Of a stretch of 64,000 nucleotides of DNA, positions 11,620 to 22,579 are shown one piece after another. Each line of letters begins with the position of its first letter. Position 1 is the stretch's first letter. Below the pieces are notes generated by a model. It made no database searches. It saw only the letters and a program-made list of their open reading frames with translations, and had not been told where the DNA came from. Location: positions 13,178,626 through 13,242,625 of the forward strand of contig BSYO01000002.1 of NCBI GenBank assembly GCA_033239525.1. Direction: 5' to 3'. The position numbers and the translations under genes were made by a program. The DNA comes from Nepenthes gracilis. Lineage: Eukaryota; Streptophyta; Magnoliopsida; Caryophyllales; Nepenthaceae.

Positions 11620-12430
11620 ATAACGCTACTATTTGAGAATGACATGCTTAACTTTAGTGATGTCATTACTTCCTTATTTATAAATAAGTCTAAACGAAAG
11701 AAAAGTATTAAGATTTTCAGAGTGTCGAGTCTCTTTGTATCCACTAGCAGTTAGAGGTATGGAAGATCCAGAAGTCGAGGTAGTAAGTAGGAGAAAAGCA
11801 ATGGTCTGCCCAAGTTTCAGGATATGGAGTACTTTTATTGTGATAAAAAAGGCTATATAAAATTGAACTACTTCAAGAGAAAGTAGGAAAAGGACGGCAG
11901 TATTAACGATAAGAGGTGAAAGATCATAACGAAAATGATTAAGCCTATATCAGTACCTGTTAGAACTTCTAGTTGTCTATGCACAGAATATACGGAGCTT
12001 TATGAGCCACGAGATAAGTTGGATGATAGATAGTTGTTCTACGCACTATTCAACATCGAGAAAGTCCTTCTTCATCGCCTATATGTACCAAGGATTATAG
12101 GATATTAAATATGAGTAACTGTAGTTCATCGAAGATAGTTGACATCAAAAATGTTAATTTGTGGATAAGTAACGAGACAAAACTTACGTTGAAGGGCATG
12201 CAACATGCCTCGGATATATAGATGAATGTGATTTAAATTAAAAAGTTTAAATAGGGAGACTTTTGCATAGCATTAGGAAAAGGCCAATGAAAACACATTA
12301 AAGGCGGCTCAATTGTGGCAAGATGTCATTCAAACTTATAGATGTTGACTCCAAGATTCCCATGGAGAGAGAGCTACCAAAGGGTAAAAGATGACAGTCG
12401 TCAGTAAAGGTGAATGGTCCCTACAAAGTT
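11620..12430 (+). pseudogene. Ty1/copia gag-protease remnant
   Basis: Gag packages element RNA and the aspartic protease cuts the polyprotein. Recognisable pieces in order: Gag end ITLLFENDMLNFSDVITSLF (11620-11680); RYGRSRSRG linker (about 11755-11785); a decayed CCHC knuckle reading YFYCDKKGYIKLNYFKRK (about 11830-11885), where two knuckle cysteines are now tyrosine; and a protease start reading WMIDS, a stop, then CSTHYSTS (about 12020-12060). A LWHDVI-like piece near 12310 may be the start of integrase. Many stops make it non-functional. The lineage looks Tork-like from the linker and knuckle. Confidence 0.65.
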
Positions 12431-12736
12431 GAGAAAAAAAATTTGTCATGTTTTGGGTTACTTCCTTATAAGTATTACACCAAACGAATAGTTATTAGAA
12501 AGATGTATGATATTCATGTTGGATATGCTAGAGCAAAGATGTCAAACAAGGGTTACATAATACTCATGTAAGGGTTGACTGAGGATTAGTCGAAAATCAT
12601 CCAAGCGACATAGGACGTTGAACAATTGTACGATATTCATGTGAGGGGCATCAAATGGTTGGTCGAAGGTCAATAGAATGGAAAATGAAGGCACTTGAGG
12701 GGCACACGTATACTATTTGCTTACAGGAGTGACATC
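12431..12736. other. continuation of copia-derived DNA, not resolved
   Basis: No clear domain. It probably belongs to the same decayed copia copy, since the solo LTR at 12742 interrupts it. I cannot place it in pol. Confidence 0.3.
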
Positions 12737-12741
12737 GAATG

Positions 12742-13770
12742 TGAAAAGACCGTTTTGGTCCTAAATCGTACAATAAATGTTTCGACCCCTACAATAAATT
12801 AGCGAAAGTAGTACACAATCAAATACTCAATATATGTAAAGAATATTTGTGTCTAGATCATACGAGCGATACAAGTATAAAAATAAAACAATAATAAAAA
12901 GATAAACTTTTTGCTGGCGAAGGAAAAACTCGATACCCATGATAATTGAGAAAAAACCCTTCGGGCTTCAACAGCCAGGGAAGAAATGCACTATGAAGAT
13001 TAACTTACATATTGGGTGGTAACGACGCGCTAACCTAACCGACTTACTCCCGTCTTGTGATCCATACTAAGAAACTCTTTGGATTGGCCTACGGTAACAA
13101 AATCGGATGCCTTTCAATCTTCACGTCAATCTTCCCTCTCGAGCCACTTAAATTTTCAAACTCACTGGATCCCAGTGTTCACGCCATCAACGTCGCTACG
13201 AAGGTTAACTGGCGAGAGAAGAGAAAGTAAAATGAGAAGAGAACACTTTGTCAATGACGCACAATCGTTGGAGAGAAGTGTTCTTAAAAATGGAGTACAA
13301 AATAAATGGATATTCAAGTGAAATGGCTCATCAAAAGTCTGCCAAGTTCCCTAGGATTAAAGAGATAAGCCATGTATATATAGCGGGCTCCAAAAAGATT
13401 CAAAATCAAAGGAGCTGTGAGACACACGGGCCCCTCGCCAGTTGAGCGCTCAGCGGGTGCTGGCTAGTGCTCAGGGCAATGACCCCGCACTGCTCGAGCA
13501 TCCAGTTCGCAAAATGGTGCTCGAGCCCTCTTCGGGTGCTCTTCGAGGGCCCGAGATGGGAGGCGCGCCTTGATGGCGCCTCGGGCGCCCTTTCCGGGAC
13601 AGTGAGAAAAGGCGGGAACACTGGAATTTGACGATGATGATCTTTGGGTATGAAACAGATGAAAATCTTCCAGGCAGATATGTTGTTGCAATTACCGAAC
13701 ACGCCAACAATAGACTAAATAAATAGCCCGACACGGTCACAAAATATGCCAACTAAATATATACCTAACA
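12742..13770 (-). mobile_element. solo LTR of 1.0 kb, TSD GAATG
   Basis: Starts TGAAAAGACC and ends ATATACCTAACA, so on the minus strand it begins TGTTAGGTAT, a common copia LTR start. GAATG is present on both sides (12737-12741 and 13771-13775). There is no coding region between the ends. The GC-rich part at 13420-13600 includes GAGCACC and GGGCGC words. Length 1029 bp. Lineage not determined. Confidence 0.75.
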
Positions 13771-13775
13771 GAATG

Positions 13776-15031
13776 CTCACCTGAGGTCTATGTGTTTGGT
13801 TTGTGTGGAAAAGGTCATAGCTAAGGGCACAAGTGCACCACTTGTCTCGCAAGGTTGTACCTGATATATGCTTGATCAACATTTATGTGTCGATACTATT
13901 ATAAAGTCTCACCTGACACAATTTTAAGGTATTCAAAATTAATTTTTCACAAAAGGAATGTCATGCAAAAAAGAGAGAAGAGAGAAAGATAAAAGAGAAA
14001 GATATTCAATATCCAGTTAAAATCCAATTTGAATTCCGTTCTTTGCCAAAGTTAAAAATGTTATTTTAGTGTTATTTTCTGGGACATACTACTATTTGGT
14101 TAATTTTATTCCTCACTATATTTTTGTGGGATGTCATGTATACTAAAAGTATTGGTATTCAACTATTATTTACTTAGATTGTAGTAAAAGAATTTCGGAT
14201 GAAATTATTTTTGTAACAGACACTATTTTATAATAAATTTATTTAAAATTTATCTCGTGATATTTTTTTAATTTAAAAAAATTTTTTACATTAAAAATCA
14301 TTGTATAATATTATATTTCTTATGCCTATGATTTTGTTGGTTGACGTATGGCAGATGGTTTGAATTTATTCAGTTATGTTGATTATGGGTGTTTTGGCTG
14401 AATGCCAACAGATGGTATTAATAACTAAGTGAAATAATATATATATATATATATATTATTTCTAAAACTTCCATTTATCAGAATTTTTAGAAAATTAATG
14501 TTCTACCACGCATTTATCACTTAAAAGACTGAGGAAGCATGCGAACGTGCTATCAATCCAATTAAAACGCTACCTTACAAGTTTTGGACTGCAAGTATGT
14601 TGTATGTATTTTACTTTTGTAAGTATTTATTGGTTTTAAGGAAATTTAAAAGTAGAAAAGCGACAAGGAAAATTTTTTTATGTTTGATTTATAAAAAGAT
14701 ACAACCAAAAATATAAAAAATTGTAAGATTAAGAATGTGTAATAATTTTTCTTTATTTTTTAAAAAATAAACAAATAAAAAGCTTTATTTGTAAATTTTT
14801 TTTATTTTCATGTGTTTTTTTTTATCTGTATTCAAACAAAAAGAAGAAAATTTTTATTTTTTGTATTTTTGTTTTTACTCAGTGATTTCTTTCCTTCAAA
14901 CCTGTCAAAAACCAAACAAGTCTTAAAGAATCATGAAAAACAAGTCCTAAAGTATGAGTCATTTGTCTGTATTTAATTTTTCATGTTTGTGTCCCGATAT
15001 TGTTTAAATTTTAATCAGTAGAATAATAATT
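13776..15031. other. AT-rich intergenic DNA
   Basis: No gene or recognisable transposon domain. An (AT)n microsatellite lies at about 14437-14456. The sequence is strongly AT-rich with many T- and A-runs. Its end, AAATT at 15032-15036, is the left target duplication of the Tat element. Confidence 0.5.
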
Positions 15032-15036
15032 AAATT

Positions 15037-16063
15037 TGTTGGGTCCCATGTCCTGGCCCATGAACGATTGCCAAGCCCATGAAGAAATCTGCGGCCCACG
15101 AAGGTCCAAAAGCCCACATGAAATGGTCAGCCCAGCCCAGCGGTCAAGAAACGCTTGCAGAGCCCGTCTGGCAGAAGACAACGGCACCCTGCAACACATT
15201 TAATGCGATTGCCGGGGAACCGGCGAGGAGACGGAAAGGCTAGCCAATAGAGGAGCGGCTGATACAGTGTCAACGACTCCCGCTGTCGTCTGCAGGCAGC
15301 CAACCAATCCCCTCTCAGGGGAAAATCGGGCGTGGCCGGCAACGCTCAGAAGCGTGCCATCCACGGCAAAAGGACAACCAGCGTGACCGGCAGTCCACAA
15401 CAGTGACCAACGGCGCAGTAGCCCTCGCAACGGGCATTTTGGCGCCCAGAGTCCAACGGGGAGAGGCCTATAAGGGTCCTCACACCACAGAGAAGGGGAT
15501 CTCTCTCTGGCTCTGAATCTCGAGCTCTCTCTCGAACGTTTTTCAGCATCTCTATCGACTGCTGAGCCCCGATTCCAACGACGAGTCATACTCAACAGCT
15601 CCTTTCTTCTCTGCCCGATCACAACAAAGTAACGAGCCGGAACTGAGGATCATCTCACTTCCGCCGGCAGTAGCCAGCTCGCTTTTTCCTCCCAACATCT
15701 CCTCAGATTACGGGAAAGTCAGCCACCCATTGCGGTGCATCAAGGAAGCCAGGCCTTCCATCACCTGCTCACTGCATTCTCCATATCACCGCACAAGCAT
15801 CTCTCATGCTTTCACAGCATTCCCCCGCGCACCGCCCTTAGCATGCGCCATTTCCGTTTATTACGGGAATTTGTTGACTTGAGCGTCGGAGTGGCCTTGG
15901 TGGGAGAAATCCTGCCGGACCCCTGACCTCTTATTTGTTGTTTGTGTTGTGCAGGTCCAGGTTCATAGAGACGGAGACCGGACCCTTCGATCGACGCTGC
16001 CGCGTGCCAAAGAATCCGAAGGCTCCCTAATCCGTACGACAACCGCGGACCTGGGACGCAACA
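15037..16063 (+). repeat. 5' LTR of the Tat element
   Basis: 1027 bp, TG..CA ends, matching the copy at 26990-28018 along its whole length. A CTATAAGGG stretch near 15468 is a likely TATA box. C/T-rich leader sequence (ATCTCTCTCTGG) follows it, as expected at the start of R. Confidence 0.92.
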
Positions 16064-16080
16064 TTGGCGCCGTTTGTGGG
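16064..16080 (+). other. primer binding site, tRNA-Asp-like
   Basis: TTGGCGCCGTTTGTGGG follows the 5' LTR directly. The TGGCGCCGTT core is the primer site typical of Tat/Athila elements, complementary to the 3' end of plant tRNA-Asp. The second half departs from that tRNA. Confidence 0.8.
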
Positions 16081-16134
16081 AAACTGACAAAAAGCCAAGT
16101 GTGTCTTTCGCACCTTGTTCCTGAACCTCAAACG

Positions 16135-17640
16135 ATGGTGAACACTGGAGCACAAGCTAGTGTTCCGGCGATGGAGGTCGTCGCCCAAAGTGAAGTTCCC
16201 CCTGCTGGGAACCAAGCGAACGACCGACCGGAGCTCGATGTCCACCGCCTGGCTGCAGACGTGGGCGATATAAAGCTAGTTCTCCGCGCTCGGTGCGAGA
16301 ACACAGGGACTGCCTGGCCCAGGACTGCCCCTCCAGGGTCCTAGGCCTCCACCTCCAGGAGAGGAAGGCGTCTAGAGGCCTCCTGCAGGAGGCGTGCCAA
16401 CCGGCTCGACCACGCAGCAGCCCCAGCAGACCCAAGTGGAAATGATCAAAATGAAGCGGATAGGCATCCCGCCGACGATGACCGGGAGGATAGCCCTGAA
16501 GGGCACAACCCCAAAACTCGCGCGGCAATGGAGGCCAGCCGCTGCAGGCTCCAATGGCGAACGAGTCACCCAGGTGGAGAGTCGCCATCCCCGACAAGCT
16601 CGGACACACCTCTAGGGCAACACGGAGCTCCGCGACGTTATCAATGCGCGAAGAGGCTCTACGGATCCGTCGATGGAGGAGAAAGTCAAAGTGTTGTGGG
16701 GCACCCTGCATAAGGAGAAACCCACGCCCTCCTCCGCTAACCTCCGTAGATCGCCCTTCGCCATGGACTTGCGAACACAACCGTTGCCGAGCAAGTTCAA
16801 GATGCCGGTCCTGGAGGGATATGACGGAAGCAAGGATCCGATGGATCACCTCAACTGCTTCCGCACGCACCTATCTCTGCAGGGGGCAAGCGAGGCCTTG
16901 ATGTGCCAGTGCTTTCCCGTCAGACTTAGGGGGGACGCATTGCTTTGGTTCCATGGCCTTCCCCCGAACTCCATACGCTTGTTCGACGAGCTTGCTGACA
17001 GCTTCTTGAGCCAGTTTGCCTCCAGCCGAAAGGAGGAGAGGCAACCATGGCACCTGGTCTGCCTCCGCCAAAAGTCGGATGAAAGTCTGAAGTGGTTCTT
17101 GGACCGTTTCATCACCGAGGTGCGGTGGATCCCTCATCTCTCCGACGAGCTGAAACTCAACGCCTTCGTCGCCACTCTGGCGGCAGGGGACTTCTTCAAT
17201 CACCTGTTGCACCAGCACCCTCAGACCTTCCGGGAGGCTGAGACCATCACCCGGGCGTACATCATGGCCGAAGAGGCCAACCAGGCGAAGCGTCCCGAGC
17301 GAGTGGAGCGGCCCCCGGAAGCCCCCAGAGCATCTGGCGGGAGAAAGAGGGATAGCGACAGCCAGCGCTTCTCGGAGCGCCGAAAGCAGCCCCGCCGGGG
17401 CCCAAAAAAGATTACAGCAGAACCTCCCTGACTCCTCTGAACGATAGCCGTGTGAACATCCTGATGCAGATCTAGGATGAGAAGTTTTTCAAGTGGCCAA
17501 AGACGCCCAAGGGTCCCTGCGGCAACGACCAGACAAAGTATTGCCAGTACCACCGCTGCCTGGGACACTCAACCGAGAACTGCCGGACCCTGCAGTAGGA
17601 AATCGAAGATCTGATCCGGCGCGGATACTTGAAGCGATTC
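16135..17640 (+). pseudogene. Tat gag, frameshifted
   Basis: Gag forms the virus-like particle and binds element RNA. The likely start is ATG 16135 after the primer site; that frame ends at 16344. The conserved capsid part lies in another frame at 16673-17431: MPVLEGYDGSKDPMDHLNCF, RLRGDALLWFHGLPPNSI, DELADSFLSQFASSRK and KLNAFVATLAAGDFFNHL match the Ty3/gypsy Gag domain. After a stop at 17429-17431 the reading resumes with a stop after LMQI, then YCQYHRCLGHSTENC, a C-x2-H type metal knuckle typical of this branch. At least two frameshifts and several stops occur. RKRDSDSQRFSERRKQPRRG near 17340-17400 is a basic RNA-binding stretch. Confidence 0.85.
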
Positions 17641-18693
17641 GTGAAGAGCTCAGGGCAGGAACCCACGACTTCCGACGGTGAGGCCAGTGAGCCTCCGAGA
17701 GCCCGCATGGCGGTCGGCGTGGTCAATATGGTCTCCTCTACTGACGCCGCGAATGCCAGGCGTGGGCAGCCGGAGACGACTTCCAGCAACAAGCGGGCAA
17801 AGATAGGGGTTAGGAATGATGTCATTAGCTTTAACAGCGACGATATGGCTCATTTAACCTCTCCCCATACCGACCCCCTTGTTGTATCGGCCCTCGTTTC
17901 AGGTGGTGGGGATGACTACCAATTGAAACCGGTCTTCATTGATAATAGAAGTTCTCAAAATTTACTGTATCTCACTGCCTTCTTTAAACTTGGATTAAAA
18001 CGAAGTCAAATGAAAGCTGCAAGCGGACCCTTGTACGGCTTGGACAACGAATCAGTCCCCGTGCAAGGGATAGTTCGGTTGGAAGTCACTATGGGAACCC
18101 ACCTGCGCTCTGTAACGCGAGAGCTGGCGTTCCTCGTCGTTGACCTTCCATCCGTCTACAATGATATACTGGGCAGACCCTTCCTGACCGCCTTCGAAGC
18201 CGTGATGTCCATCCCACACCTGAAGATGAAAATTTCCACCCCCTGGGGCGTGGGAGAAGTCCTCGGAGACCAAGAGATGGGACGTATGTGCTACCTATCC
18301 CAGATCAACCCTGTGGCACCATGCTACCCGGATGAAGACCTTGACCTCCGCGACGAGACCTCGCTGCAACAGGCCCAGTCCGGAGAGGAAACTGAGGTGA
18401 TCCCACTGAACCCTTCCGAGCCGGAACGGTGCATTAACGTGGGGAGATCCCTTCAACCTGTAGAGCGCGACAGATTGATTACCTTCCTTAGGGCTAACTC
18501 CGACGTGTTTGCGTGGGTCCCCGCTGACATGCCCGGGATACCGGCCGAGGTCATAGTCCACAAGCTGGGCCTTGACTCGAGCCGAAAGCCCGTTTGGCAG
18601 AAGTGGATGAACCACTCTGTCGAGAAGTTGGTCGCCATCAGGGAAGAGGTGAAGAGGCTCTTGGACGCTGGATTCATCAGAGAAGTCCAATGA
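17629..18693 (+). pseudogene. Tat protease and start of reverse transcriptase
   Basis: Open frame of 354 codons. It begins in the Gag tail (KRFVKSSGQ). The aspartic protease follows, with LKPVFIDNRSSQNLLYLTAF around residues 100-120. The active-site motif in this family is D-N/T-G-S-S; here it reads DNRSS (17941-17955), so the glycine is arginine. The flap and second half are present as LAFLVVDLPSVYNDILGRPF. After a linker with acidic runs, the RT begins at about residue 320 (HKLGLDSSRKPVWQK; VKRLLDAGFIREVQ). The frame stops at TGA 18691-18693 where the family reads on. The Gly to Arg change would be expected to abolish protease activity. Confidence 0.87.
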
Positions 18694-19400
18694 TCCGGGA
18701 GTGGTCATCCCAACGTCGTCTTTGGTGAAAAGAGTAGCGGCAAGTGGCGGATGTGCGTTGACTTCACGGACGTGAACAAGGCCTGCCCCAAAGATAACTT
18801 TCCGCTTCCCAGGATTGACCAGCTCACGGACTCCGGTCCGAGCACAAACTCCTGAGCTTCATGGACGCATACTCTGGGTACAAGCAGATCCGGATGGACC
18901 CAGAGGACGAGGATCACACCTCGTTCATGACGGACCAGGGTACGTATTGCTACAAAATGATGCCCTTTGGTCTCAAGAATGCTGGCGTGACCTACCAGCG
19001 CCTTGTGAACAAGATGTTCGAAGCTCAGATTGGACGGAACGTGGAGGTGTACGTCGACGGCATGCTTGTGAAAAGCAGAGTCGCGAGCAACCACGTCAAC
19101 GACCTAGATGAGACCTTTCAGGTCCTCCGACGGCACGGGATGAAGCTCAACCCCGCCAAATGCGCGTTCGGAGTGACCTCAGGAAAGTTCCTAGGCTTCA
19201 TCGTGTCCCAAGAGGCATAGAAGCCAACCAGAGAAGATCAATGCCATCCTCGACCTGAACCTTCCGCGGACGATAAAAGAGGTGCAGAAGCTGACCGGGT
19301 GAATAGAAGCCCTCTCGCGGTTTCTCGCTAAGTCACAGAGAGAAATATTTGCCCTTCTTTAAGGTGCTAAGGGGCACCAAATCGCAGGGATTCAAGTGGA
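18694..19400 (+). pseudogene. Tat reverse transcriptase core, YVDD changed to YVDG
   Basis: The reverse transcriptase makes cDNA from element RNA. About 18716-18830 encodes SSGKWRMCVDFTDVNKACPK and DNFPLPRIDQL. After a frameshift near 18845, the frame 18861-19220 gives MDAYSGYKQIRMDPEDED, TYCYKMMPFGLKNAGVTYQR and VEVYVDGMLVKSR. The catalytic box Y-V-D-D reads Y-V-D-G at 19050-19061 (GAC GGC); the second aspartate is lost, which should kill polymerase activity. KLNPAKCAFGVTSGKFLGFI is the thumb region. A stop at 19218-19220 and further frameshifts follow before RNase H. Confidence 0.9.
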
Positions 19401-19819
19401 GTGAAGAATGTGACAAGCCTTCGAGGAACTAAAGACTTACCTCTCCAGCGTGCCGCTCATAAGCTCGCCGCGCGAAGGGGAAGATCTCTACCTCTACCTG
19501 GCCACATCGGCAGCTGGCCCTCAGCTCGGTGTTAGTCGCGAAGCATGAGGGCAGACAATAGCCAGTGTACTACGTGAGCCGGGTGCTGACTGACGTAGAG
19601 GCCCGCTATCCACACGTTGAAAAGATGGCGCTCACGCTTGTCTATGCGGCGCGGAAGCTGCGGCCTTATTTCCAGTCGCACCGGATCGTCGTACTGACAG
19701 ATCAGCCGCTAAAGTTGATCTTGCAGAAGCCAGAGACGTCCGGCAGGCTGGTTAAGTGGGCTGTCGAACTGGGGGAATTTGACCTAGAGTTCCAGCCTCG
19801 ACCAGCCGTGAAAGGATAG
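19401..19819 (+). pseudogene. Tat RNase H (first copy)
   Basis: Degrades the RNA strand of the RNA:DNA hybrid. YYVSRVLTDVEARYPHVEKM, KLRPYFQSHRIVVLTDQPLK and GRLVKWAVELGEFDLEFQPR match the gypsy RNase H. Upstream, FEELKTYLSSVPLLSSP is readable at about 19420-19470 in another frame. The open frame 19565-19819 ends in a stop where relatives continue into the ADFIVEAATP linker. Frameshifted, hence inactive in this copy. Confidence 0.85.
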
Positions 19820-19855
19820 GCTCTGGCGGACTTTATCGTCGAAGCGGCGACACCG

Positions 19856-21094
19856 GTGCAGGAAGAGGACAGCGATCCAGGAGGTATGGAAGGTGACGAT
19901 CCTCCTGTATGGACCCTGAACGTAGATGGATCATCTACCCAGGCAGGCAGTGGAGCTGGTGTCGTGCTAAGGACGCCCGAGGGCATGGCGGAGTACGAGG
20001 CCCTCCTCGCGGGCCTGCGACTGGCGAAGGAGTGTTCCGTGCGGTCGTTGATCGTGCGTAGTGACTCCGAGCTTGTGGTCAATCAGGTGAAGGGGAACTT
20101 TGACGCCTCGAACCCACAGCTTGTGAGGTACCTGGCGAAAGTCAAGGCCCTGATCCCTGAGTTCGGTTGTTTCGAGATCAAGCACATCCCGAGATTAGAG
20201 AACGAGCGCGCTGATCGACTGGCCCGGGATGCGGCCGCCAGGACTGTAGAGCAGTACGCGAGGGAGCCTAGGGAAGTCCTGACCGCACCCAGCATTGACG
20301 CCGAAGTCAAAGAGGTGCTACGGGTCGACACAGGGAACAATTGGATGACACCATACGTGAAGTTCCTTACTGAGGGGACCCTACCCGATGACATCAATGA
20401 AGCCAAGCGAATCAAGAAGACGGCAGGATGGTACACGGTTCTGAATGAGAGGCTATACAGGCGGGGATACTCCACTCCTCTCCTGAGGTGCCTCGCGCCA
20501 GAGGAAGCCGATTACGCGCTGGCGGAAGTGCATCTAGGGCTGTGCGGCTCACACATTGGAGGCAAGAACCTAGCGTTCAATGTCATGCGGCAAGGGTTTT
20601 ACTGGCCCACCATGAAGCGGGACGCTATGGAATTCGTCCGGAAATGTGAAAGTTGCCAGGTCCATGGCAATATGACACACCAGCCGCACACGGAGCTGCA
20701 CTATCTTCAATCGCCATGGCCGTTCACACAATGGGGGCTCGACATACTTGGACCCCTACCTATGGCTGCCGGACAAAGGAAATTCTTGATCGTCGGCATC
20801 GACTACTTTACCAAGTGGGTGGAAGCCACCCCTCTCGCCAAAATCACAGAGCAGAATGCGAAGGAGTTCCTCCGTCAAGGCATCGTTTGCCGCTTTGGGA
20901 TCCCTGAGGCCGTAGTGACCGACAATGGAACCCAATTCACCGGCAAACGTTTCACAAAGTACTGCCGCGACCTTCGCATCAAGTTGGTACATAAGTCCGT
21001 GGCGCACCCTCAGGCAAACGGACAAGTTGAAGTCACCAACCGCACACTGCTGCACGGATTAAAAATCAGGTTGGAAGACGCAGGGGGCTCCTAG
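19856..21094 (+). pseudogene. Tat second RNase H plus integrase, largely open
   Basis: Open frame of 412 codons. Residues about 17-130 are the archaeal-type second RNase H (WTLNVDGSSTQAGSGAGVVL, AEYEALLAGLRLAKE, SDSELVVNQVKG, HIPRLENERADRLAR). Compared with relatives, about 20 residues are missing between RTPEG and MAEYEALL, where the family has a strand rich in F/P/N. The key D, E and D appear kept. Integrase follows: the HHCC zinc finger (HLGLCGSH near 20530 and CESCQ near 20650), then the core with D296 (GLDILGPL), D356 (VVTDNGTQF) and E392 (GQVEVTN). The D-E spacing of 35 residues is exactly the integrase pattern. A TAG at 21092-21094 cuts the protein before its C-terminal domain, so it is scored as broken. 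Confidence 0.9.
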
Positions 21095-21570
21095 ACTGAG
21101 GAGCTATCATCCGTGCTATGGTCGTATCGAACGACTGCGAGAGAGCCGACAAGGGAGACGCCCTTCAACCTTTGCTTTGGGGCTGAGGCTGTGGTGCCCG
21201 TAGAGGTGGGAATGCTAAGCCTGCGGATTGAATGCTTCGACCCAGCCACCAACGAATAAAGGCTTCGAGAAAGTCTGGACCTGCTCTCGGAAGTTCGAGA
21301 CGCCGCACGACTACGAACTGTCGCCTACCAGTAGCGAGTCGCACGGTACTACAACAAACGGGTAAAGGCGCGCCCACCTCCATCTGGTCCTCCGGAGCGT
21401 AGAGGCGGCGGGAAAGATCACGAACAGGAACAAACTCTCCCCCGGGTGGGAGGGGCCGTTCCTCGTCTCCACAATCCTCTGGAGCGGAGCGTACAAGCTA
21501 CCGCCCAGAACGGCAGACTGAACCCGCGGACCTGGAACGCCGCCAACTTAAGGAAATACTATCAGTGATG
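21095..21570 (+). pseudogene. integrase C-terminal remnant
   Basis: Directly past the TAG the same frame continues with [34 protein letters not shown] and ARYYNKRVKARP, the usual C-terminal segment of Tat integrases. It has stops at 21257-21259 and near 21333. The final part (about 21440-21570) reads GPFLVSTI-like and NAANLRKYYQ-like pieces in shifted frames. This ends pol. Confidence 0.75.
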
Positions 21571-22579
21571 CTACATCGACTCAGGTAAGTCGCATGCATA
21601 TGCATCATAATGAATGCTTGGACATGAGCTTTGCCTTTTGATTAGCATAATCACTCTTTTTATCATTCCGCATATTCATTCGTGTGAATTTATGACATGC
21701 ATTGCATTCTTGAATCATACGACCTAGACTGCCCCTAAGTCGGGAGGACAAGCATCCGTCCGTAAAACTAGTCCTTGGCCCAGTGCCAGGCGGTCTGAGA
21801 TCATCTGTCCCAGGACTCCGTCCTCACGCCAGATAGCCTGGGGACGGCCTTACGCATTATGGCTCCGCGCCAGAAGGCCCGAGCTACCACCCAGAGACCA
21901 AGCCCCGTGCTAGACAGCCCGGAGGCAGCCAGCCGCAGGCTGGAACAAAGGACCCAGGCGGTCCATTCGACAAGCTTCACGCCAACGACCCATGCGGTCA
22001 AAGCATCAGGCCTGGGGGCTTCCCGAGTCCCCACTCTACGGCCGACAAAACCTTAGGGGGCAAAAAATCACAGGCGTGCAGTGACCTTCTTGAACAGAAG
22101 AGAGCACCCTCAGTCTACAATGGTCATGGGCTAGGACCTCAACTTGGTGATTATAACGCTTTTAGCAGGGGTGACACACCTCCCGCAATCATACGCGACC
22201 AAGTCCTAGACCCAGGAGTCCGGTTACCGTGGCCTGACAGCCACGCTGACCCTCGTTGCGGCTCCAGGGGCTTGGCGACGACATTCGCTTCACCGGATCG
22301 AGCCCCCCAAACTTGTGAGCTGTGATGACATCCTCTTACGAAGGACGAGCACCACGCAAGAAGGCGCCTGGATAGGGCCTTAGCAACAGTGGCTCCAAAG
22401 AGCCTAACGTTCAAGTATGAGAAATGGTCCAACAGACTACAACAGACGGAGATAGCAAGCAACATCCCACGACGGAAAAAGCACAAGTATGAAGAAGAAA
22501 AAGATGCTTTTCATTCATATATGAGAAATGAATATGATACAAAAACAAAAGACTGTCCAACAACCAACGCAAGCGGAGA
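21571..22579. other. untranslated region behind pol in the Tat element
   Basis: No protein recognised on either strand. The plus strand carries irregularly repeated GC-rich words (for example GGCCCGAGCTACCACCC and AGGCGGTC) around 21780-22060. This kind of low-identity repetition is common in the 3' untranslated part of Tat elements. On the minus strand this lies downstream of antisense ORF 1 and may hold its 3' untranslated region; no AATAAA was found close to its stop. Confidence 0.5.

Noticed and set aside
15200..15622. Minus-strand ORF inside the Tat LTR
   Set aside because: LTRs of this lineage are not coding; the frame is GC-rich and broken differently in the other LTR copy.
16157..16870. 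237-codon minus-strand ORF opposite Tat gag
   Set aside because: Shadow of the GC-rich gag coding strand; no promoter-like site and no recognisable domain, while the plus strand carries a clear Gag core.
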